Shown here piece by piece: positions 51,473-59,390 of a stretch of 64,000 bases of DNA (position 1 is its first letter; every line of letters starts with the position of its first letter). The DNA is taken from assembly GCA_016707425.1 (NCBI GenBank), contig JADJHU010000009.1, positions 1 through 64,000 on the forward strand, given 5' to 3'. This DNA comes from Gammaproteobacteria bacterium (GTDB lineage: Bacteria; Pseudomonadota; Gammaproteobacteria; Steroidobacterales; Steroidobacteraceae). A program made the position numbers and the translations under genes. A model generated the notes under the pieces. The model did no database searches. It had not been told where the DNA came from and saw nothing but the letters and a program-made list of their open reading frames with translations.

Positions 51473-53434
51473 TCAGTCCGTGGCCGCTCGCGGTGCCCAG
51501 CCTGTCTCGGTCGACGGAAAGCGGTCCTCGGCATGCGGCAGCTGCGTGGCGGCGACGAAGGCGTCGTTGAAGCCGCGTGCTGTCGAGAGCTCGAGATACT
51601 CGATCCGGCGCGCCAGCGATCCGGCTTCCTCGCGGACTGCGACGTTCAGCAGCGCCATGCGCGCGCCGTCGCCGGCAGCGTTGCCGATCGCGGTGACATT
51701 CCCGAGGCCGCAATCGGGGAACAAGCCGATGGCGAGTGCACGCTCGAGGTCGATGACGCTGCCAAAGGCACCCGCGAGCACGACGCGGTCGGGGCGCTCT
51801 GCACCGAAACGATCGAGGAGCAGCCGACTGCCCGCGTAGAGGGCTGCCTTTGCGAGCTGGATGGCACGCACGTCGGCCTGGGTGAGGGTGATGTCCTCCC
51901 CGATTGCCGTCTGTTCGGCCCAGGCGATGACGAACTCCCACATGCCGTCGACATTCTGGCGCAGGCGCCGACAGGGGCGCTCGGAGTACAGGCGCCCGGT
52001 GCTGTCGATGAGGCCCGCCCGGAAGAGCTCGGCGACGGCTTCCAGCACCGCGGAGCCGCACAGGCCGCGCGCGCTGATCTCCCCGGGTTGCAGCCGGTCG
52101 CTCCAGCGCGGCAGGCCGATCGTGCGAAAGCGCACTTCGTGCGTCGCCGGATCGACGCGGACTTTCTCGATCGCTCCTCGTGCGGCGCGCATCCCGAAGC
52201 GGATGTTCGCCCCCTCGAGCGCAGGTCCCGTGGGGCAGGAGGCCGAGAGCAGTCGGTGGCGGTTGCCGAGCACCAGCTCGCCATTCGTGCCGATGTCGAT
52301 GAGCAGTGTGAGTGTGTCGGATTCATGTGGGGCGGCAGCAAGGACGGCCGCGACGTTGTCCGCACCGACGAAACCCGCTTCGATCGGCAGCAGATGCACG
52401 TTTGCCGACGGCAGCACCGGAATGCCGAGCTCCCGTGCCTTCACGTCCAGCGAACGGCTGATCGTGGGACAGAAGGGGACGACCCCGAGGGAGTGCACGT
52501 CGAGGCCGAGGAGGATGTGGTGCATGACCGTGTTCGCGACCACCACAACTTCGACGACATCCTCGGGCCGCGCACCGACCGCGAGCGTGGCGTCGCGTGC
52601 GAGCTCGCCGATGGCCTCTGCGACGGCCCGCTGCATCGCAGCGAGTTGCCCGGGAGGCTTCGTGCTGGCGATACGGTTCATGATGTCCGCGCCCCAGCGA
52701 ATCTGGGGGTTGTGGGCCGAGGACTGGCTGACGACCTCGCCACTGTCCAGGTCGCAGAGCAGTGCGCCGAGGGTCGTCGTGCCGAGATCGATGGCGAGAC
52801 CGAGCGCGCGCTCCCTGAAACCCGGCTCGAAGCGGATGACCTCCCGGCCCTGCCACACGGTGACCGTCAGGCGCCCGCGTTCAGTGCGCAGGGCCTCCGC
52901 AAGCGAGCGCAGCGCGACCGGATCCACGGTGAGCGCGACATCGAGGCCGAAGCGGGTGCACAGTTCGTCGTGCAGCCGGTCCCAGTCGCCGCGCGGTTCG
53001 CCGACCGAGGCGGGCACCAGCTCGACGAAGTACTTGTGGACCGCAGGCGCAAGTGCGCAGGCGCGCTCGCCGGCGCGCTTGCGCACGATCGGCCGTCCGA
53101 CGCGGCTGTCCTCGGGCACAAAGACCACGAGCTCGCCTTCGATGCGCGCCTGACAGGAGAAGCGCTCCTGAATGCCCAGTCTGCCGCTGGTGCGCGCACG
53201 CAGCTCGGCGTCGCAGAGCGGTGAGACGTGGGCGCCGGACGACTGCGTGCCATGCTCAGCGGCCTCCTCGGCCTCGAGCACCCGGACCCGGCAGCGGCAG
53301 CAGGACGCCCGACCACCGCAGAGCGACTCGATTTCCAGGCCGAGTGCGCTCGCCGCCTCACGCAGAGGCGTGCCACGCGGAACCTCACCGCGCAGGCCGG
53401 CGGGAAGGAAGCAGATCGTGAAATGTTCGGTCAT
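51473..53434 (-). CDS. RACo-type reductive activator of corrinoid proteins
   Basis: 653 residues. The N-terminal domain is a plant-type [2Fe-2S] ferredoxin with C39, C45 and C48 in SLCGGRASCCRCRV and the fourth cysteine near residue 94 (FSCQARIEGEL). A linker leads to the ASKHA ATPase domain: LGLAIDLGTTTLGALLCDL (phosphate 1), LLIDIGTNGELVLGN (phosphate 2) and VVLAGAFGSVIDLERALAIG. RACo/RamA proteins use ATP to return inactive Co(II) corrinoid to Co(I). This is strong evidence that the cluster works through a corrinoid cofactor prone to oxidation. Confidence 0.93.
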   Translation of the reverse strand: MTEHFTICFLPAGLRGEVPRGTPLREAASALGLEIESLCGGRASCCRCRVRVLEAEEAAEHGTQSSGAHVSPLCDAELRARTSGRLGIQERFSCQARIEGELVVFVPEDSRVGRPIVRKRAGERACALAPAVHKYFVELVPASVGEPRGDWDRLHDELCTRFGLDVALTVDPVALRSLAEALRTERGRLTVTVWQGREVIRFEPGFRERALGLAIDLGTTTLGALLCDLDSGEVVSQSSAHNPQIRWGADIMNRIASTKPPGQLAAMQRAVAEAIGELARDATLAVGARPEDVVEVVVVANTVMHHILLGLDVHSLGVVPFCPTISRSLDVKARELGIPVLPSANVHLLPIEAGFVGADNVAAVLAAAPHESDTLTLLIDIGTNGELVLGNRHRLLSASCPTGPALEGANIRFGMRAARGAIEKVRVDPATHEVRFRTIGLPRWSDRLQPGEISARGLCGSAVLEAVAELFRAGLIDSTGRLYSERPCRRLRQNVDGMWEFVIAWAEQTAIGEDITLTQADVRAIQLAKAALYAGSRLLLDRFGAERPDRVVLAGAFGSVIDLERALAIGLFPDCGLGNVTAIGNAAGDGARMALLNVAVREEAGSLARRIEYLELSTARGFNDAFVAATQLPHAEDRFPSTETGWAPRAATD

Positions 53435-53452
53435 TGTACCTGCCGACCTGGA

Positions 53453-53935
53453 TCAAGCCGTCTTGCGGAGATCGTCGAGCAGGTTAAGCAGGCGCGACTC
53501 GGTCATCGATCCATGGATGCTGCTGTCGATGCGCACGTTCGGCCCCTGCGCGCACTTCCCGAAGCAGTAGAAGGGTTCGAGCCGCATCAGGCGGTCGGGC
53601 GTCGTCTGGAAGAAGTCGAGTGACAGGGCGCGTCTGGCTGCACCGGCGAGTGCTCCCGCGCCCCGCGCAGTGCAGTTCCTGCCCAGGCAGATGGCGATGC
53701 GATGACGGCCTGCCGGAGTGAAGGAGAATGCAGGGTTCGTTGCGATGAGCTCGAAGACTTCCGGGCGTTCGACCTTTGCCGTGGCAGCCAGCAGCGGCAC
53801 CACGTGGGGCGGGATGTAGCCGAGTGCCTGCTGCACCGCACAGGTGAGCTCCCGCAGCCCTGCGCCGTCGCGCAATCTGGCGAGCGCGACTCCCGCGGCT
53901 TCATGCTCGGCGTTTCGTGCCTCGTCCCGTGTCAC
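53453..53935 (-). CDS. Thioredoxin-like [2Fe-2S] protein (NuoE-like)
   Basis: About 160 residues. Cysteine ligands of the NuoE/2Fe-2S thioredoxin-like fold are in ICLGRNCTARGAG and FYCFGKCAQGPNV; upstream helices LTCAVQQALGYIPPHVVPLL match the NuoE N-terminal bundle. There is no NuoF or hydrogenase partner, so it may serve as electron donor to the RACo protein 18 bases downstream. The start is uncertain: I use GTG 53935, because upstream in-frame codons run through the promoter. Confidence 0.8.
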   Translation of the reverse strand: MTRDEARNAEHEAAGVALARLRDGAGLRELTCAVQQALGYIPPHVVPLLAATAKVERPEVFELIATNPAFSFTPAGRHRIAICLGRNCTARGAGALAGAARRALSLDFFQTTPDRLMRLEPFYCFGKCAQGPNVRIDSSIHGSMTESRLLNLLDDLRKTA

Positions 53936-53982
53936 GTGCGCGGCACCCGGTTGATATACGAGCCGTAGAGACTCGGATATGA

Positions 53983-54010
53983 AATATACCTCGTGGCGCG
54001 GCAGCGTCAA
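53983..54010 (-). promoter_or_regulatory. Promoter of the corrinoid service operon
   Basis: On the minus strand TTGACG (54005-54010) is followed after 16 bases by TATATT (53983-53988). TCATATCCGAG follows immediately. The promoter of the second corrinoid cluster (57339-57368) has the same TTGAC..TATATT design with ACAAACCGAG after the -10, so both may share a regulator. Confidence 0.5.
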
Positions 54011-54040
54011 CCGCGGAGTGTGCACGCGGCCGCACGACAG

Positions 54041-54079
54041 AAAAAAAAGGCAGCGCATTCCCCACGGGAATGCGCTGCC
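54041..54079 (-). terminator. Intrinsic terminator of the TonB receptor gene
   Basis: GGCAGCGCATTCCC and GGGAATGCGCTGCC form a perfect 14-base stem with a 3-base CAC loop. On the minus strand it is followed by eight T residues. It ends the TetR-TonB unit and separates it from the corrinoid operon promoter 31 bases further on. Confidence 0.92.
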
Positions 54080-54110
54080 GTCACCCGTCCCGGCGTCGGG
54101 AGGCGTCGAC

Positions 54111-56426
54111 TCAGAAGGCGACGATGAAATCGATGCCGACGCTGCGTGGTTCCCCGTAGACGCTGGTGGCGAAGCCCATGGCACCGAAGTCGATGCCGTG
54201 CACGCGGTATTCCTCATCCGTGAGGTTCTTGCCCCAGAGTGATACGGACGCCGTCCCGCCGCCCAGCTTGAGCTCGGACAGCGTGACGCGGGCATCGAGA
54301 AGACCGCGACTGGCGGCGGCGATCGCCTCGGTGAGCGGTGTTCCGACGACCGTCGGGTAGAAGATCACACGCCCGCGGTAGTTGTATTCGAGCCGTGTCG
54401 AGAGCTGGCCGATGTCGAAGCGCGGCAGATCGTACTGGAGTGCTGCGTCCGCGGTGAGCTTCGGCGCATAGGTGAAGAAGGCGGACCGGGCGACGTCCAC
54501 GATCTGGTTCGTCACGGGATCGAGGATCAGGAACTCCTTGTACTTGCGGTCGATGTAACCCACGGACCCCGAGAGTGTCAGGCCTTTCGCGAGGACGGCT
54601 TCGATTTCCGCCTCCAGGCCCTTGTATTCAGCCTTGCCCGCATTGACGGTCACGCTGGTTGCGCCCTGGCTCCCGGCCTGGAACTGATCGACCTGCATGT
54701 CCTTGTGATCGACATAGAAGGCCGCGGCGTTCAGCCGCAGGCGCCGGTCGAGCAGCTCGGACTTGAGCCCGAGCTCGAAGGACGTGACGTCCTCCGGCTC
54801 AAAGGCGCCACTCGCGGCGCGCGCGTTGAAGCCGCCCGCCTTGTAGCCCGTGGCGACGCGGCCGTAGGTCATGATCCGGTCGCTGACCTTGAAATCGAGC
54901 GTGGCCGACCAGTTGAACTTGCTGAACCCGTGCTCCAGGTTGCGCGGGAAGATGGCGCGCTGCTCGAGCTTCTTGTCGTCTTTCGTATAGCGCATGCCAC
55001 CGGTGAAGCTCAGGCGATCCGTGAAGTCGTAGGTCGCCTGGCCGAAGATGGCCTTGGATTCCGACTCGTGATCGAAATCGAGCAGCGTGCTGAGCGGCAC
55101 GGCGACTCCGAGCGACTGGATCACGATGGTGGGGAACTGCGGGTTCCTCTCGTGGCTGCGCTCCTTGAAGTAGAACAGGCCCGCGACGTAGTCGAGGCGG
55201 TCGCTCACCTTGCCGATCAGGTTGAATTCCTGGCTGATCTGGTGCTGGCGGCGGAAGTTGGTCGAGGTGAAGAGGCTGATGCGCTGCACGCCGGTCGGGA
55301 TGAACGCGGTATAGGGCGGCGGCGCCAGCAGCAGCGGGCTCGCGGTCGCGCCGCGGAGTCCGGCCTGCCCGTCCATTTCGTCGCCCCGGTCGACGTTGCG
55401 CCAGCTGCGGTAACCGGTGAGCGAGCGCAGCGTGGTATTGGCACCGAGATCGAGCTCCATGGTGAGCGTGTGGCCCGTGACCTTGTCGGTGAGCAGGCCG
55501 CCATCGTCGAGGCGCAGCTTGCCGAGCCGCCGGGTCGAGTAGACCGGGGCGCTGCCGCTGAGTGCAGGCGAGTTGTTGAGATAGGCCAGGACATCCGGTC
55601 TGAAGACCGTGGCCTGCTCCGCAGCCGCATAGCTCTGGCGATAGTTGTAGTCGAAGGCGTAATCGGCCCGGAAGGGGCCCTTGCGGTCGAAGCCTACCGC
55701 AAGACGCGCGGCATCCACCCTGAGGGCGCCCGGGTCGCGATCCGCCGGTGCGTTGAGATCGTCGACATAGCCGTCCTGCTCGCGGTGCACGTAGGAGAGC
55801 CTGGCCCGCACACCACTCTCGCCCCACTGCCCGGTGTCGAAGGTGGTGCGGGTCTGCCACTGGTTCCAGCTGCCGTAGGTCAGCTTCTCCTTGAAGCCGA
55901 GCTCGTTCGCCGGTTTCGTCGTGATGAAGTTCACGGCTCCGCCGATAGTGTTGCGCCCGTAGAGCGTGCCCTGCGGCCCGCGCAGCACCTCGATACGCTC
56001 GAGGTCGACGAGATCGAAGACCGCGCCGGTCTGGCGGCCCAGGACCACGCCGTCGACATAGATGCTGACTGACGCATCGTTCGTCAGGACCGGTTCCCCC
56101 GACCCGATGCCACGGATGTAGACGGTGGTATTGGTGGTCGAGGTGGGCGAGGTGGTCACCACGAGGTTCGGCGCGATCGCGGTGAGCGTGCTCACATCCG
56201 TGGTCCCGCGCTGCTCGATGGTCTCCGCTGTGATGGCGCTGACGGCCAGCGGCGTCTCCTGCAGGCTCTCCTCGCGCTTCTGCGCCGTGACGACGACCTC
56301 CTGGAGCCGGCCCGCCCCCTCTGCCGCCCCGGATTGAGCATCGGAGCCCTGGGCAAAGACCGGCTGCAGCAGGCCACAGGCTGCGAATCCGCCACAGAGT
56401 ATCCTCACAACATCAATCATCTTCAT
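54111..56426 (-). CDS. TonB-dependent receptor
   Basis: 771 residues with signal peptide (VRILCGGFAACGLLQPVFA). The N-terminus has QEVVVTAQKREESLQETPLA, and the plug contains VDLERIEVLRGPQGTLYGRN and GGAVNFITTK; the barrel ends SVGIDFIVAF with a terminal phenylalanine. Its start overlaps the end of the TetR gene, so both are one unit closed by the terminator at 54041. Located between two corrinoid clusters, it is a candidate importer for cobalamin or for the methylated substrate; sequence does not decide, and its QKREESL type resembles the other substrate receptors here rather than a compact BtuB. Confidence 0.93.
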   Translation of the reverse strand: MKMIDVVRILCGGFAACGLLQPVFAQGSDAQSGAAEGAGRLQEVVVTAQKREESLQETPLAVSAITAETIEQRGTTDVSTLTAIAPNLVVTTSPTSTTNTTVYIRGIGSGEPVLTNDASVSIYVDGVVLGRQTGAVFDLVDLERIEVLRGPQGTLYGRNTIGGAVNFITTKPANELGFKEKLTYGSWNQWQTRTTFDTGQWGESGVRARLSYVHREQDGYVDDLNAPADRDPGALRVDAARLAVGFDRKGPFRADYAFDYNYRQSYAAAEQATVFRPDVLAYLNNSPALSGSAPVYSTRRLGKLRLDDGGLLTDKVTGHTLTMELDLGANTTLRSLTGYRSWRNVDRGDEMDGQAGLRGATASPLLLAPPPYTAFIPTGVQRISLFTSTNFRRQHQISQEFNLIGKVSDRLDYVAGLFYFKERSHERNPQFPTIVIQSLGVAVPLSTLLDFDHESESKAIFGQATYDFTDRLSFTGGMRYTKDDKKLEQRAIFPRNLEHGFSKFNWSATLDFKVSDRIMTYGRVATGYKAGGFNARAASGAFEPEDVTSFELGLKSELLDRRLRLNAAAFYVDHKDMQVDQFQAGSQGATSVTVNAGKAEYKGLEAEIEAVLAKGLTLSGSVGYIDRKYKEFLILDPVTNQIVDVARSAFFTYAPKLTADAALQYDLPRFDIGQLSTRLEYNYRGRVIFYPTVVGTPLTEAIAAASRGLLDARVTLSELKLGGGTASVSLWGKNLTDEEYRVHGIDFGAMGFATSVYGEPRSVGIDFIVAF

Positions 56427-57243
56427 GAACGTCTCTCCTCGTTCGCCGATGGTTCATGGACTTTGCAATACGGTCTGCATCACTCATCCGGACAGGTGAC
56501 AGGCCGCGACCCTCCCGGCCCGGGCCCAGCCTGCCGGTTCGCTGCCGCGAATGCCTGTGATCCGTCGCGGGGGTGGCGGCCGGCGAGCGCAGGTGGTGTA
56601 CGCCGAACAGGGCGGCCTCGATGAACGGGCGCACGTCCTTCGGTCTCACAGGCTGATTGGTGAAGCACACGCGCGTCATGATCGGCCCGACGATCAGATC
56701 GGCCGCTGCCTCGAGATCGAGATCGGGCGGCAGCTCACCGCGCGCGGTGGCGCGCCTCAGAACCCCGAGGAGTGCCTGCCGGCGTTCCTGGTTCATGGGT
56801 ACGAGCAGCTTCGAAAGCTCGGGATCGTGAAGGCACTCCGCGGCGAGGATCGGCAGCACGCGCGCCAGCGGGGTCGTCTCGAGGATGTGCACGAAGCTGC
56901 GCATCAGGAGCGTCAGATCCTCCAGGACGCTGCCCGTATCGGGCGCCACGAGCTCAGGCAGTTGCGAGAAGGACTCGATGACCAGCGGCGCCTTCGATGC
57001 CCAGCGGCGATAGATGGTGGCCTTGCCGACGCCCGCCACGGCTGCAACCTCGCCGACCGTGAGGCGCTGGTAACCGTACTCGGCGAGCAGCCTCAGGGTC
57101 GTATCGAGAATGGCGCGATGGGCCTCAGGGCTGCGTGGGCGACCGCGCGGCGCGCTCGCGGCATGCCGGGACTTCCGTCGGGCCGGGCTTCCCGCCTTCC
57201 CCGCCGGGGCTGAGCCATGACTGGTGACCTTGCGAGTCCTCAT
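56413..57243 (-). CDS. TetR-family transcriptional regulator
   Basis: 276 residues, long for the family because of basic N- and C-terminal tails. The helix-turn-helix is LTVGEVAAVAGVGKATIYRRWASKAPLV in two adjoining segments; the C-terminal domain has AADLIVGPIMTRVCFTNQPV typical of the TetR_C_11/16-like group. It is divergent from the LLM-led corrinoid operon (200 bases between starts) and co-transcribed with the TonB receptor. It probably regulates both directions. ATG 57243 precedes the basic tail. Confidence 0.85.
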   Translation of the reverse strand: MRTRKVTSHGSAPAGKAGSPARRKSRHAASAPRGRPRSPEAHRAILDTTLRLLAEYGYQRLTVGEVAAVAGVGKATIYRRWASKAPLVIESFSQLPELVAPDTGSVLEDLTLLMRSFVHILETTPLARVLPILAAECLHDPELSKLLVPMNQERRQALLGVLRRATARGELPPDLDLEAAADLIVGPIMTRVCFTNQPVRPKDVRPFIEAALFGVHHLRSPAATPATDHRHSRQRTGRLGPGREGRGLSPVRMSDADRIAKSMNHRRTRRDVHEDD

Positions 57244-57338
57244 GCTCCTGAACGCTAACACAGCTCGTACGCTGAACGAGGCATCCCCGATCGTGGCCAC
57301 TCTGCCGGGCGCCGATCCCCCCTGCGCCGGCATCGGCG

Positions 57339-57368
57339 TTGACCGCCTGCTCGGCTGCTGCGTATATT
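57339..57368 (+). promoter_or_regulatory. Promoter of the second corrinoid/LLM operon
   Basis: TTGACC (57339-57344) and TATATT (57363-57368) are 18 bases apart, 75 bases before the GTG start of the first LLM gene. ACAAACCGAG follows the -10. The design parallels the service-operon promoter at 53983-54010. Confidence 0.6.
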
Positions 57369-57443
57369 ACAAACCGAGACGCGCCGTTTCGCAACAACAG
57401 TTTGAGGCCCGGTAGCGGGCCCGACGTCGTGGAAGGGTGACCC

Positions 57444-58334
57444 GTGCATTTCTGGCAGTCCATTTTCCTGTGCGAAAGCGAGCAGATCTTCGAGGTCACG
57501 CGCCTCTGCGAGCAGCTGGGTTTCGAAGGCGTCCTGGTTTCGGATCATCTCGTTCACCCTGAGTCCCAGAGTTCCACCTACCTCTATTCCGCGGATGGCA
57601 AGCCGCCGTCGTTCACCGAGGGCACGGCGTGGCCCGAATCCTGGTCACTCGCTGCGGCGCTCGCTGCACAGAACCCGACGCTGCGCTTCTGTACCAACGT
57701 CTACATCCTGCCGCTGCGCCATCCCGTCGAGGTGGCGAGAGCGACCTCGAGCGTGGCGTACTTCTGCGGGGGCCGGCTGTTGCTCGGGGCGGGGGCGGGC
57801 TGGATGAAGGAGGAGTTCGACATCCTCGGCGTCGACTGGGAGTCGCGCGGCCGGCGCTATGACGAGTGCATCGAGGTGATCCGCAAGCTCTACACCGGCC
57901 GGTACGTCGAACACCACGGAGAGTTCTTCGATTTTCCGCGCATCATGCTGAACCCGGTGCCGGCCGAGCCCGTGCCGATCCTGATCGGTGGCACCAGCGG
58001 ACCGGCGCTGCGCCGCGCCGCGCGAACCGGCGACGGCTGGCTCGGACCCGGCCAGACGCTGGACGCAGCGCTCGGAACACTTGCGGAGCTCAGGCGGCTG
58101 CGTGCCGGGTATGGAACGCTGAATCGACCGTTCAACACGATCGTGCCTCTCTACGGCGAGAAGATCACGCCGGAGGTGCTCAGCCGCCTGGAAGATGCCG
58201 GGGCCACGGGCATCGTGAGCCTGCCTTTCGCATTCACCCTCGGTCCGGGAACCAGTCTGGCGGAGAAGCGCGCCTACCTCGAGGACTATGCGGAGAATGT
58301 CATGCGGAAGTTCACCGGCAAGCGCGCCACCTGA
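57444..58334 (+). CDS. Luciferase-like (LLM) flavin/F420-dependent oxidoreductase
   Basis: 296 residues, GTG start at 57444 with GGAAGGG upstream. LLM features: LCEQLGFEGVLVSDHLVHP, GGRLLLGAGAGWMKEEFDILG and ILIGGTSGPALRRAARTGDGW. First gene of the second corrinoid operon, 15 bases before the DUF4346-like gene. Its position suggests that an oxidative or F420-type step is part of the same pathway as methyl transfer. Confidence 0.9.
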   Translation: MHFWQSIFLCESEQIFEVTRLCEQLGFEGVLVSDHLVHPESQSSTYLYSADGKPPSFTEGTAWPESWSLAAALAAQNPTLRFCTNVYILPLRHPVEVARATSSVAYFCGGRLLLGAGAGWMKEEFDILGVDWESRGRRYDECIEVIRKLYTGRYVEHHGEFFDFPRIMLNPVPAEPVPILIGGTSGPALRRAARTGDGWLGPGQTLDAALGTLAELRRLRAGYGTLNRPFNTIVPLYGEKITPEVLSRLEDAGATGIVSLPFAFTLGPGTSLAEKRAYLEDYAENVMRKFTGKRAT

Positions 58335-58349
58335 ACCAGGGGAGTCAGC

Positions 58350-58658
58350 ATGAATCTCGATGAGCTCAAGGCCGCCTATCCCGATCTCTCTTTCGAGGAG
58401 GTCGGACCCGACGAGTCCTGGGACGAGGACGCCTCGGGCTTCTGTTTCGTGATCGAAGCAAACATCCACGCGAAGAAGGGGCGTGCCACGGTCATGGTGG
58501 ACGATCTTCCGCGCGTGGCGTTCACCGGCAGTACGGTGGGAATCCGCAAGATGCTGGTGCAGTGGGATCTGAGTCGTTCACATCTCGCCTACCTTGCCTA
58601 TGAGCTCGGGCGGGCGGAGATGGCGATCCGCCACGGTCTACCCTTTCAGCAGGAGTGA
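58350..58658 (+). CDS. Stand-alone DUF4346-like protein
   Basis: 102 residues. DASGFCFVIEANIHAKKG and YLAYELGRAEMAIRHGLPF align over about 80 residues with the C-terminus of the MtrA/TS-like fusion at 47484-48758 (there VDPAGIFLFG and YVGQECAALMRAIRTGECYV). So each corrinoid module encodes one copy of this domain. DUF4346 domains accompany MtrA and TS-like proteins; pterin binding has been suggested from that company. Its role here may be docking a pterin or corrinoid partner. It ends 6 bases before the corrinoid gene. Confidence 0.65.
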   Translation: MNLDELKAAYPDLSFEEVGPDESWDEDASGFCFVIEANIHAKKGRATVMVDDLPRVAFTGSTVGIRKMLVQWDLSRSHLAYLAYELGRAEMAIRHGLPFQQE

Positions 58659-58664
58659 TGTGCC

Positions 58665-59390
58665 ATGTCTGTGACACCGAAAGAGATTTTTGAGGCGGTC
58701 TGGAAGCTGCAGAAGAAGAAGGCCTACGACCTGGTACAGCAGGGTCTGGCCGAGGGCGTCGACCCGGTCGCGATGCTGAAGGAAGGCGTGATCGCCGGAC
58801 TCCAGGAGGTCGGGCGGCGCTTCGGGGCAGGAGAGTACTTCCTCGCCGAGCTCGTGATGAGCGGCAAGGTGGCCGAGCCCTGCATCGAACTGATCAACCC
58901 GCACCTGCCGCCGAATACCGGAGGGCCACAGGGCAGGGTGGTGATCGGAGCCGTGACGGGCGATCTGCACACCATCGGCTATGGACTGGTGACCACGCAG
59001 CTCGAGCTCAACGGCTTCGAGGTGCACAAGCTCGGTATCGACCTGCCGAGCATGCACTTCATCGAGAAGGCGAAGGAGCACAAGGCCGAGATCATCGGGC
59101 TCTCGGCTTTTCTCGTGACCACGATCCCGTACTGCAAGGAGGTCGTGGGGTATCTCGAGGACATGGGGCTTCGCGACAAGTACAAGGTGATCATCGGCGG
59201 CACGGAGTGCACGGCGGACAAGGCCGATGCGATGGATGTCGATGGCTGGGCACTGAATGCAGTGGCCTCGGTGCCGCTGTGCAAGCACATCTGCGGCAAG
59301 CCGGTGGATGAAGCCGAGCTGGCGCGTGCGCGCACCCACGATCACACCTGGTGGTACAACAGCCGCCGCATCAAGGGAGTCGCGGCATGA
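58665..59390 (+). CDS. Corrinoid (B12-binding) methyl-carrier protein
   Basis: 241 residues. Helical cap from FEAVWKLQKKKAYDLVQQGL to FLAELVMSGKVAEPCIELI; B12 domain with GAVTGDLHTIGYGLVTTQLE containing the DxHxxG cobalt-ligand motif (DLHTIG), then GLSAFLVTTIPYCKEVVGYL and VIIGGTECT. A C-terminal tail after KPVDEAELARAR is longer than in MtmC. Overlaps the MtmB-like gene by ATGA. It carries the methyl group for the neighbouring methyltransferase and, unlike its counterpart at 45419, has no interruption. Confidence 0.92.
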   Translation: MSVTPKEIFEAVWKLQKKKAYDLVQQGLAEGVDPVAMLKEGVIAGLQEVGRRFGAGEYFLAELVMSGKVAEPCIELINPHLPPNTGGPQGRVVIGAVTGDLHTIGYGLVTTQLELNGFEVHKLGIDLPSMHFIEKAKEHKAEIIGLSAFLVTTIPYCKEVVGYLEDMGLRDKYKVIIGGTECTADKADAMDVDGWALNAVASVPLCKHICGKPVDEAELARARTHDHTWWYNSRRIKGVAA

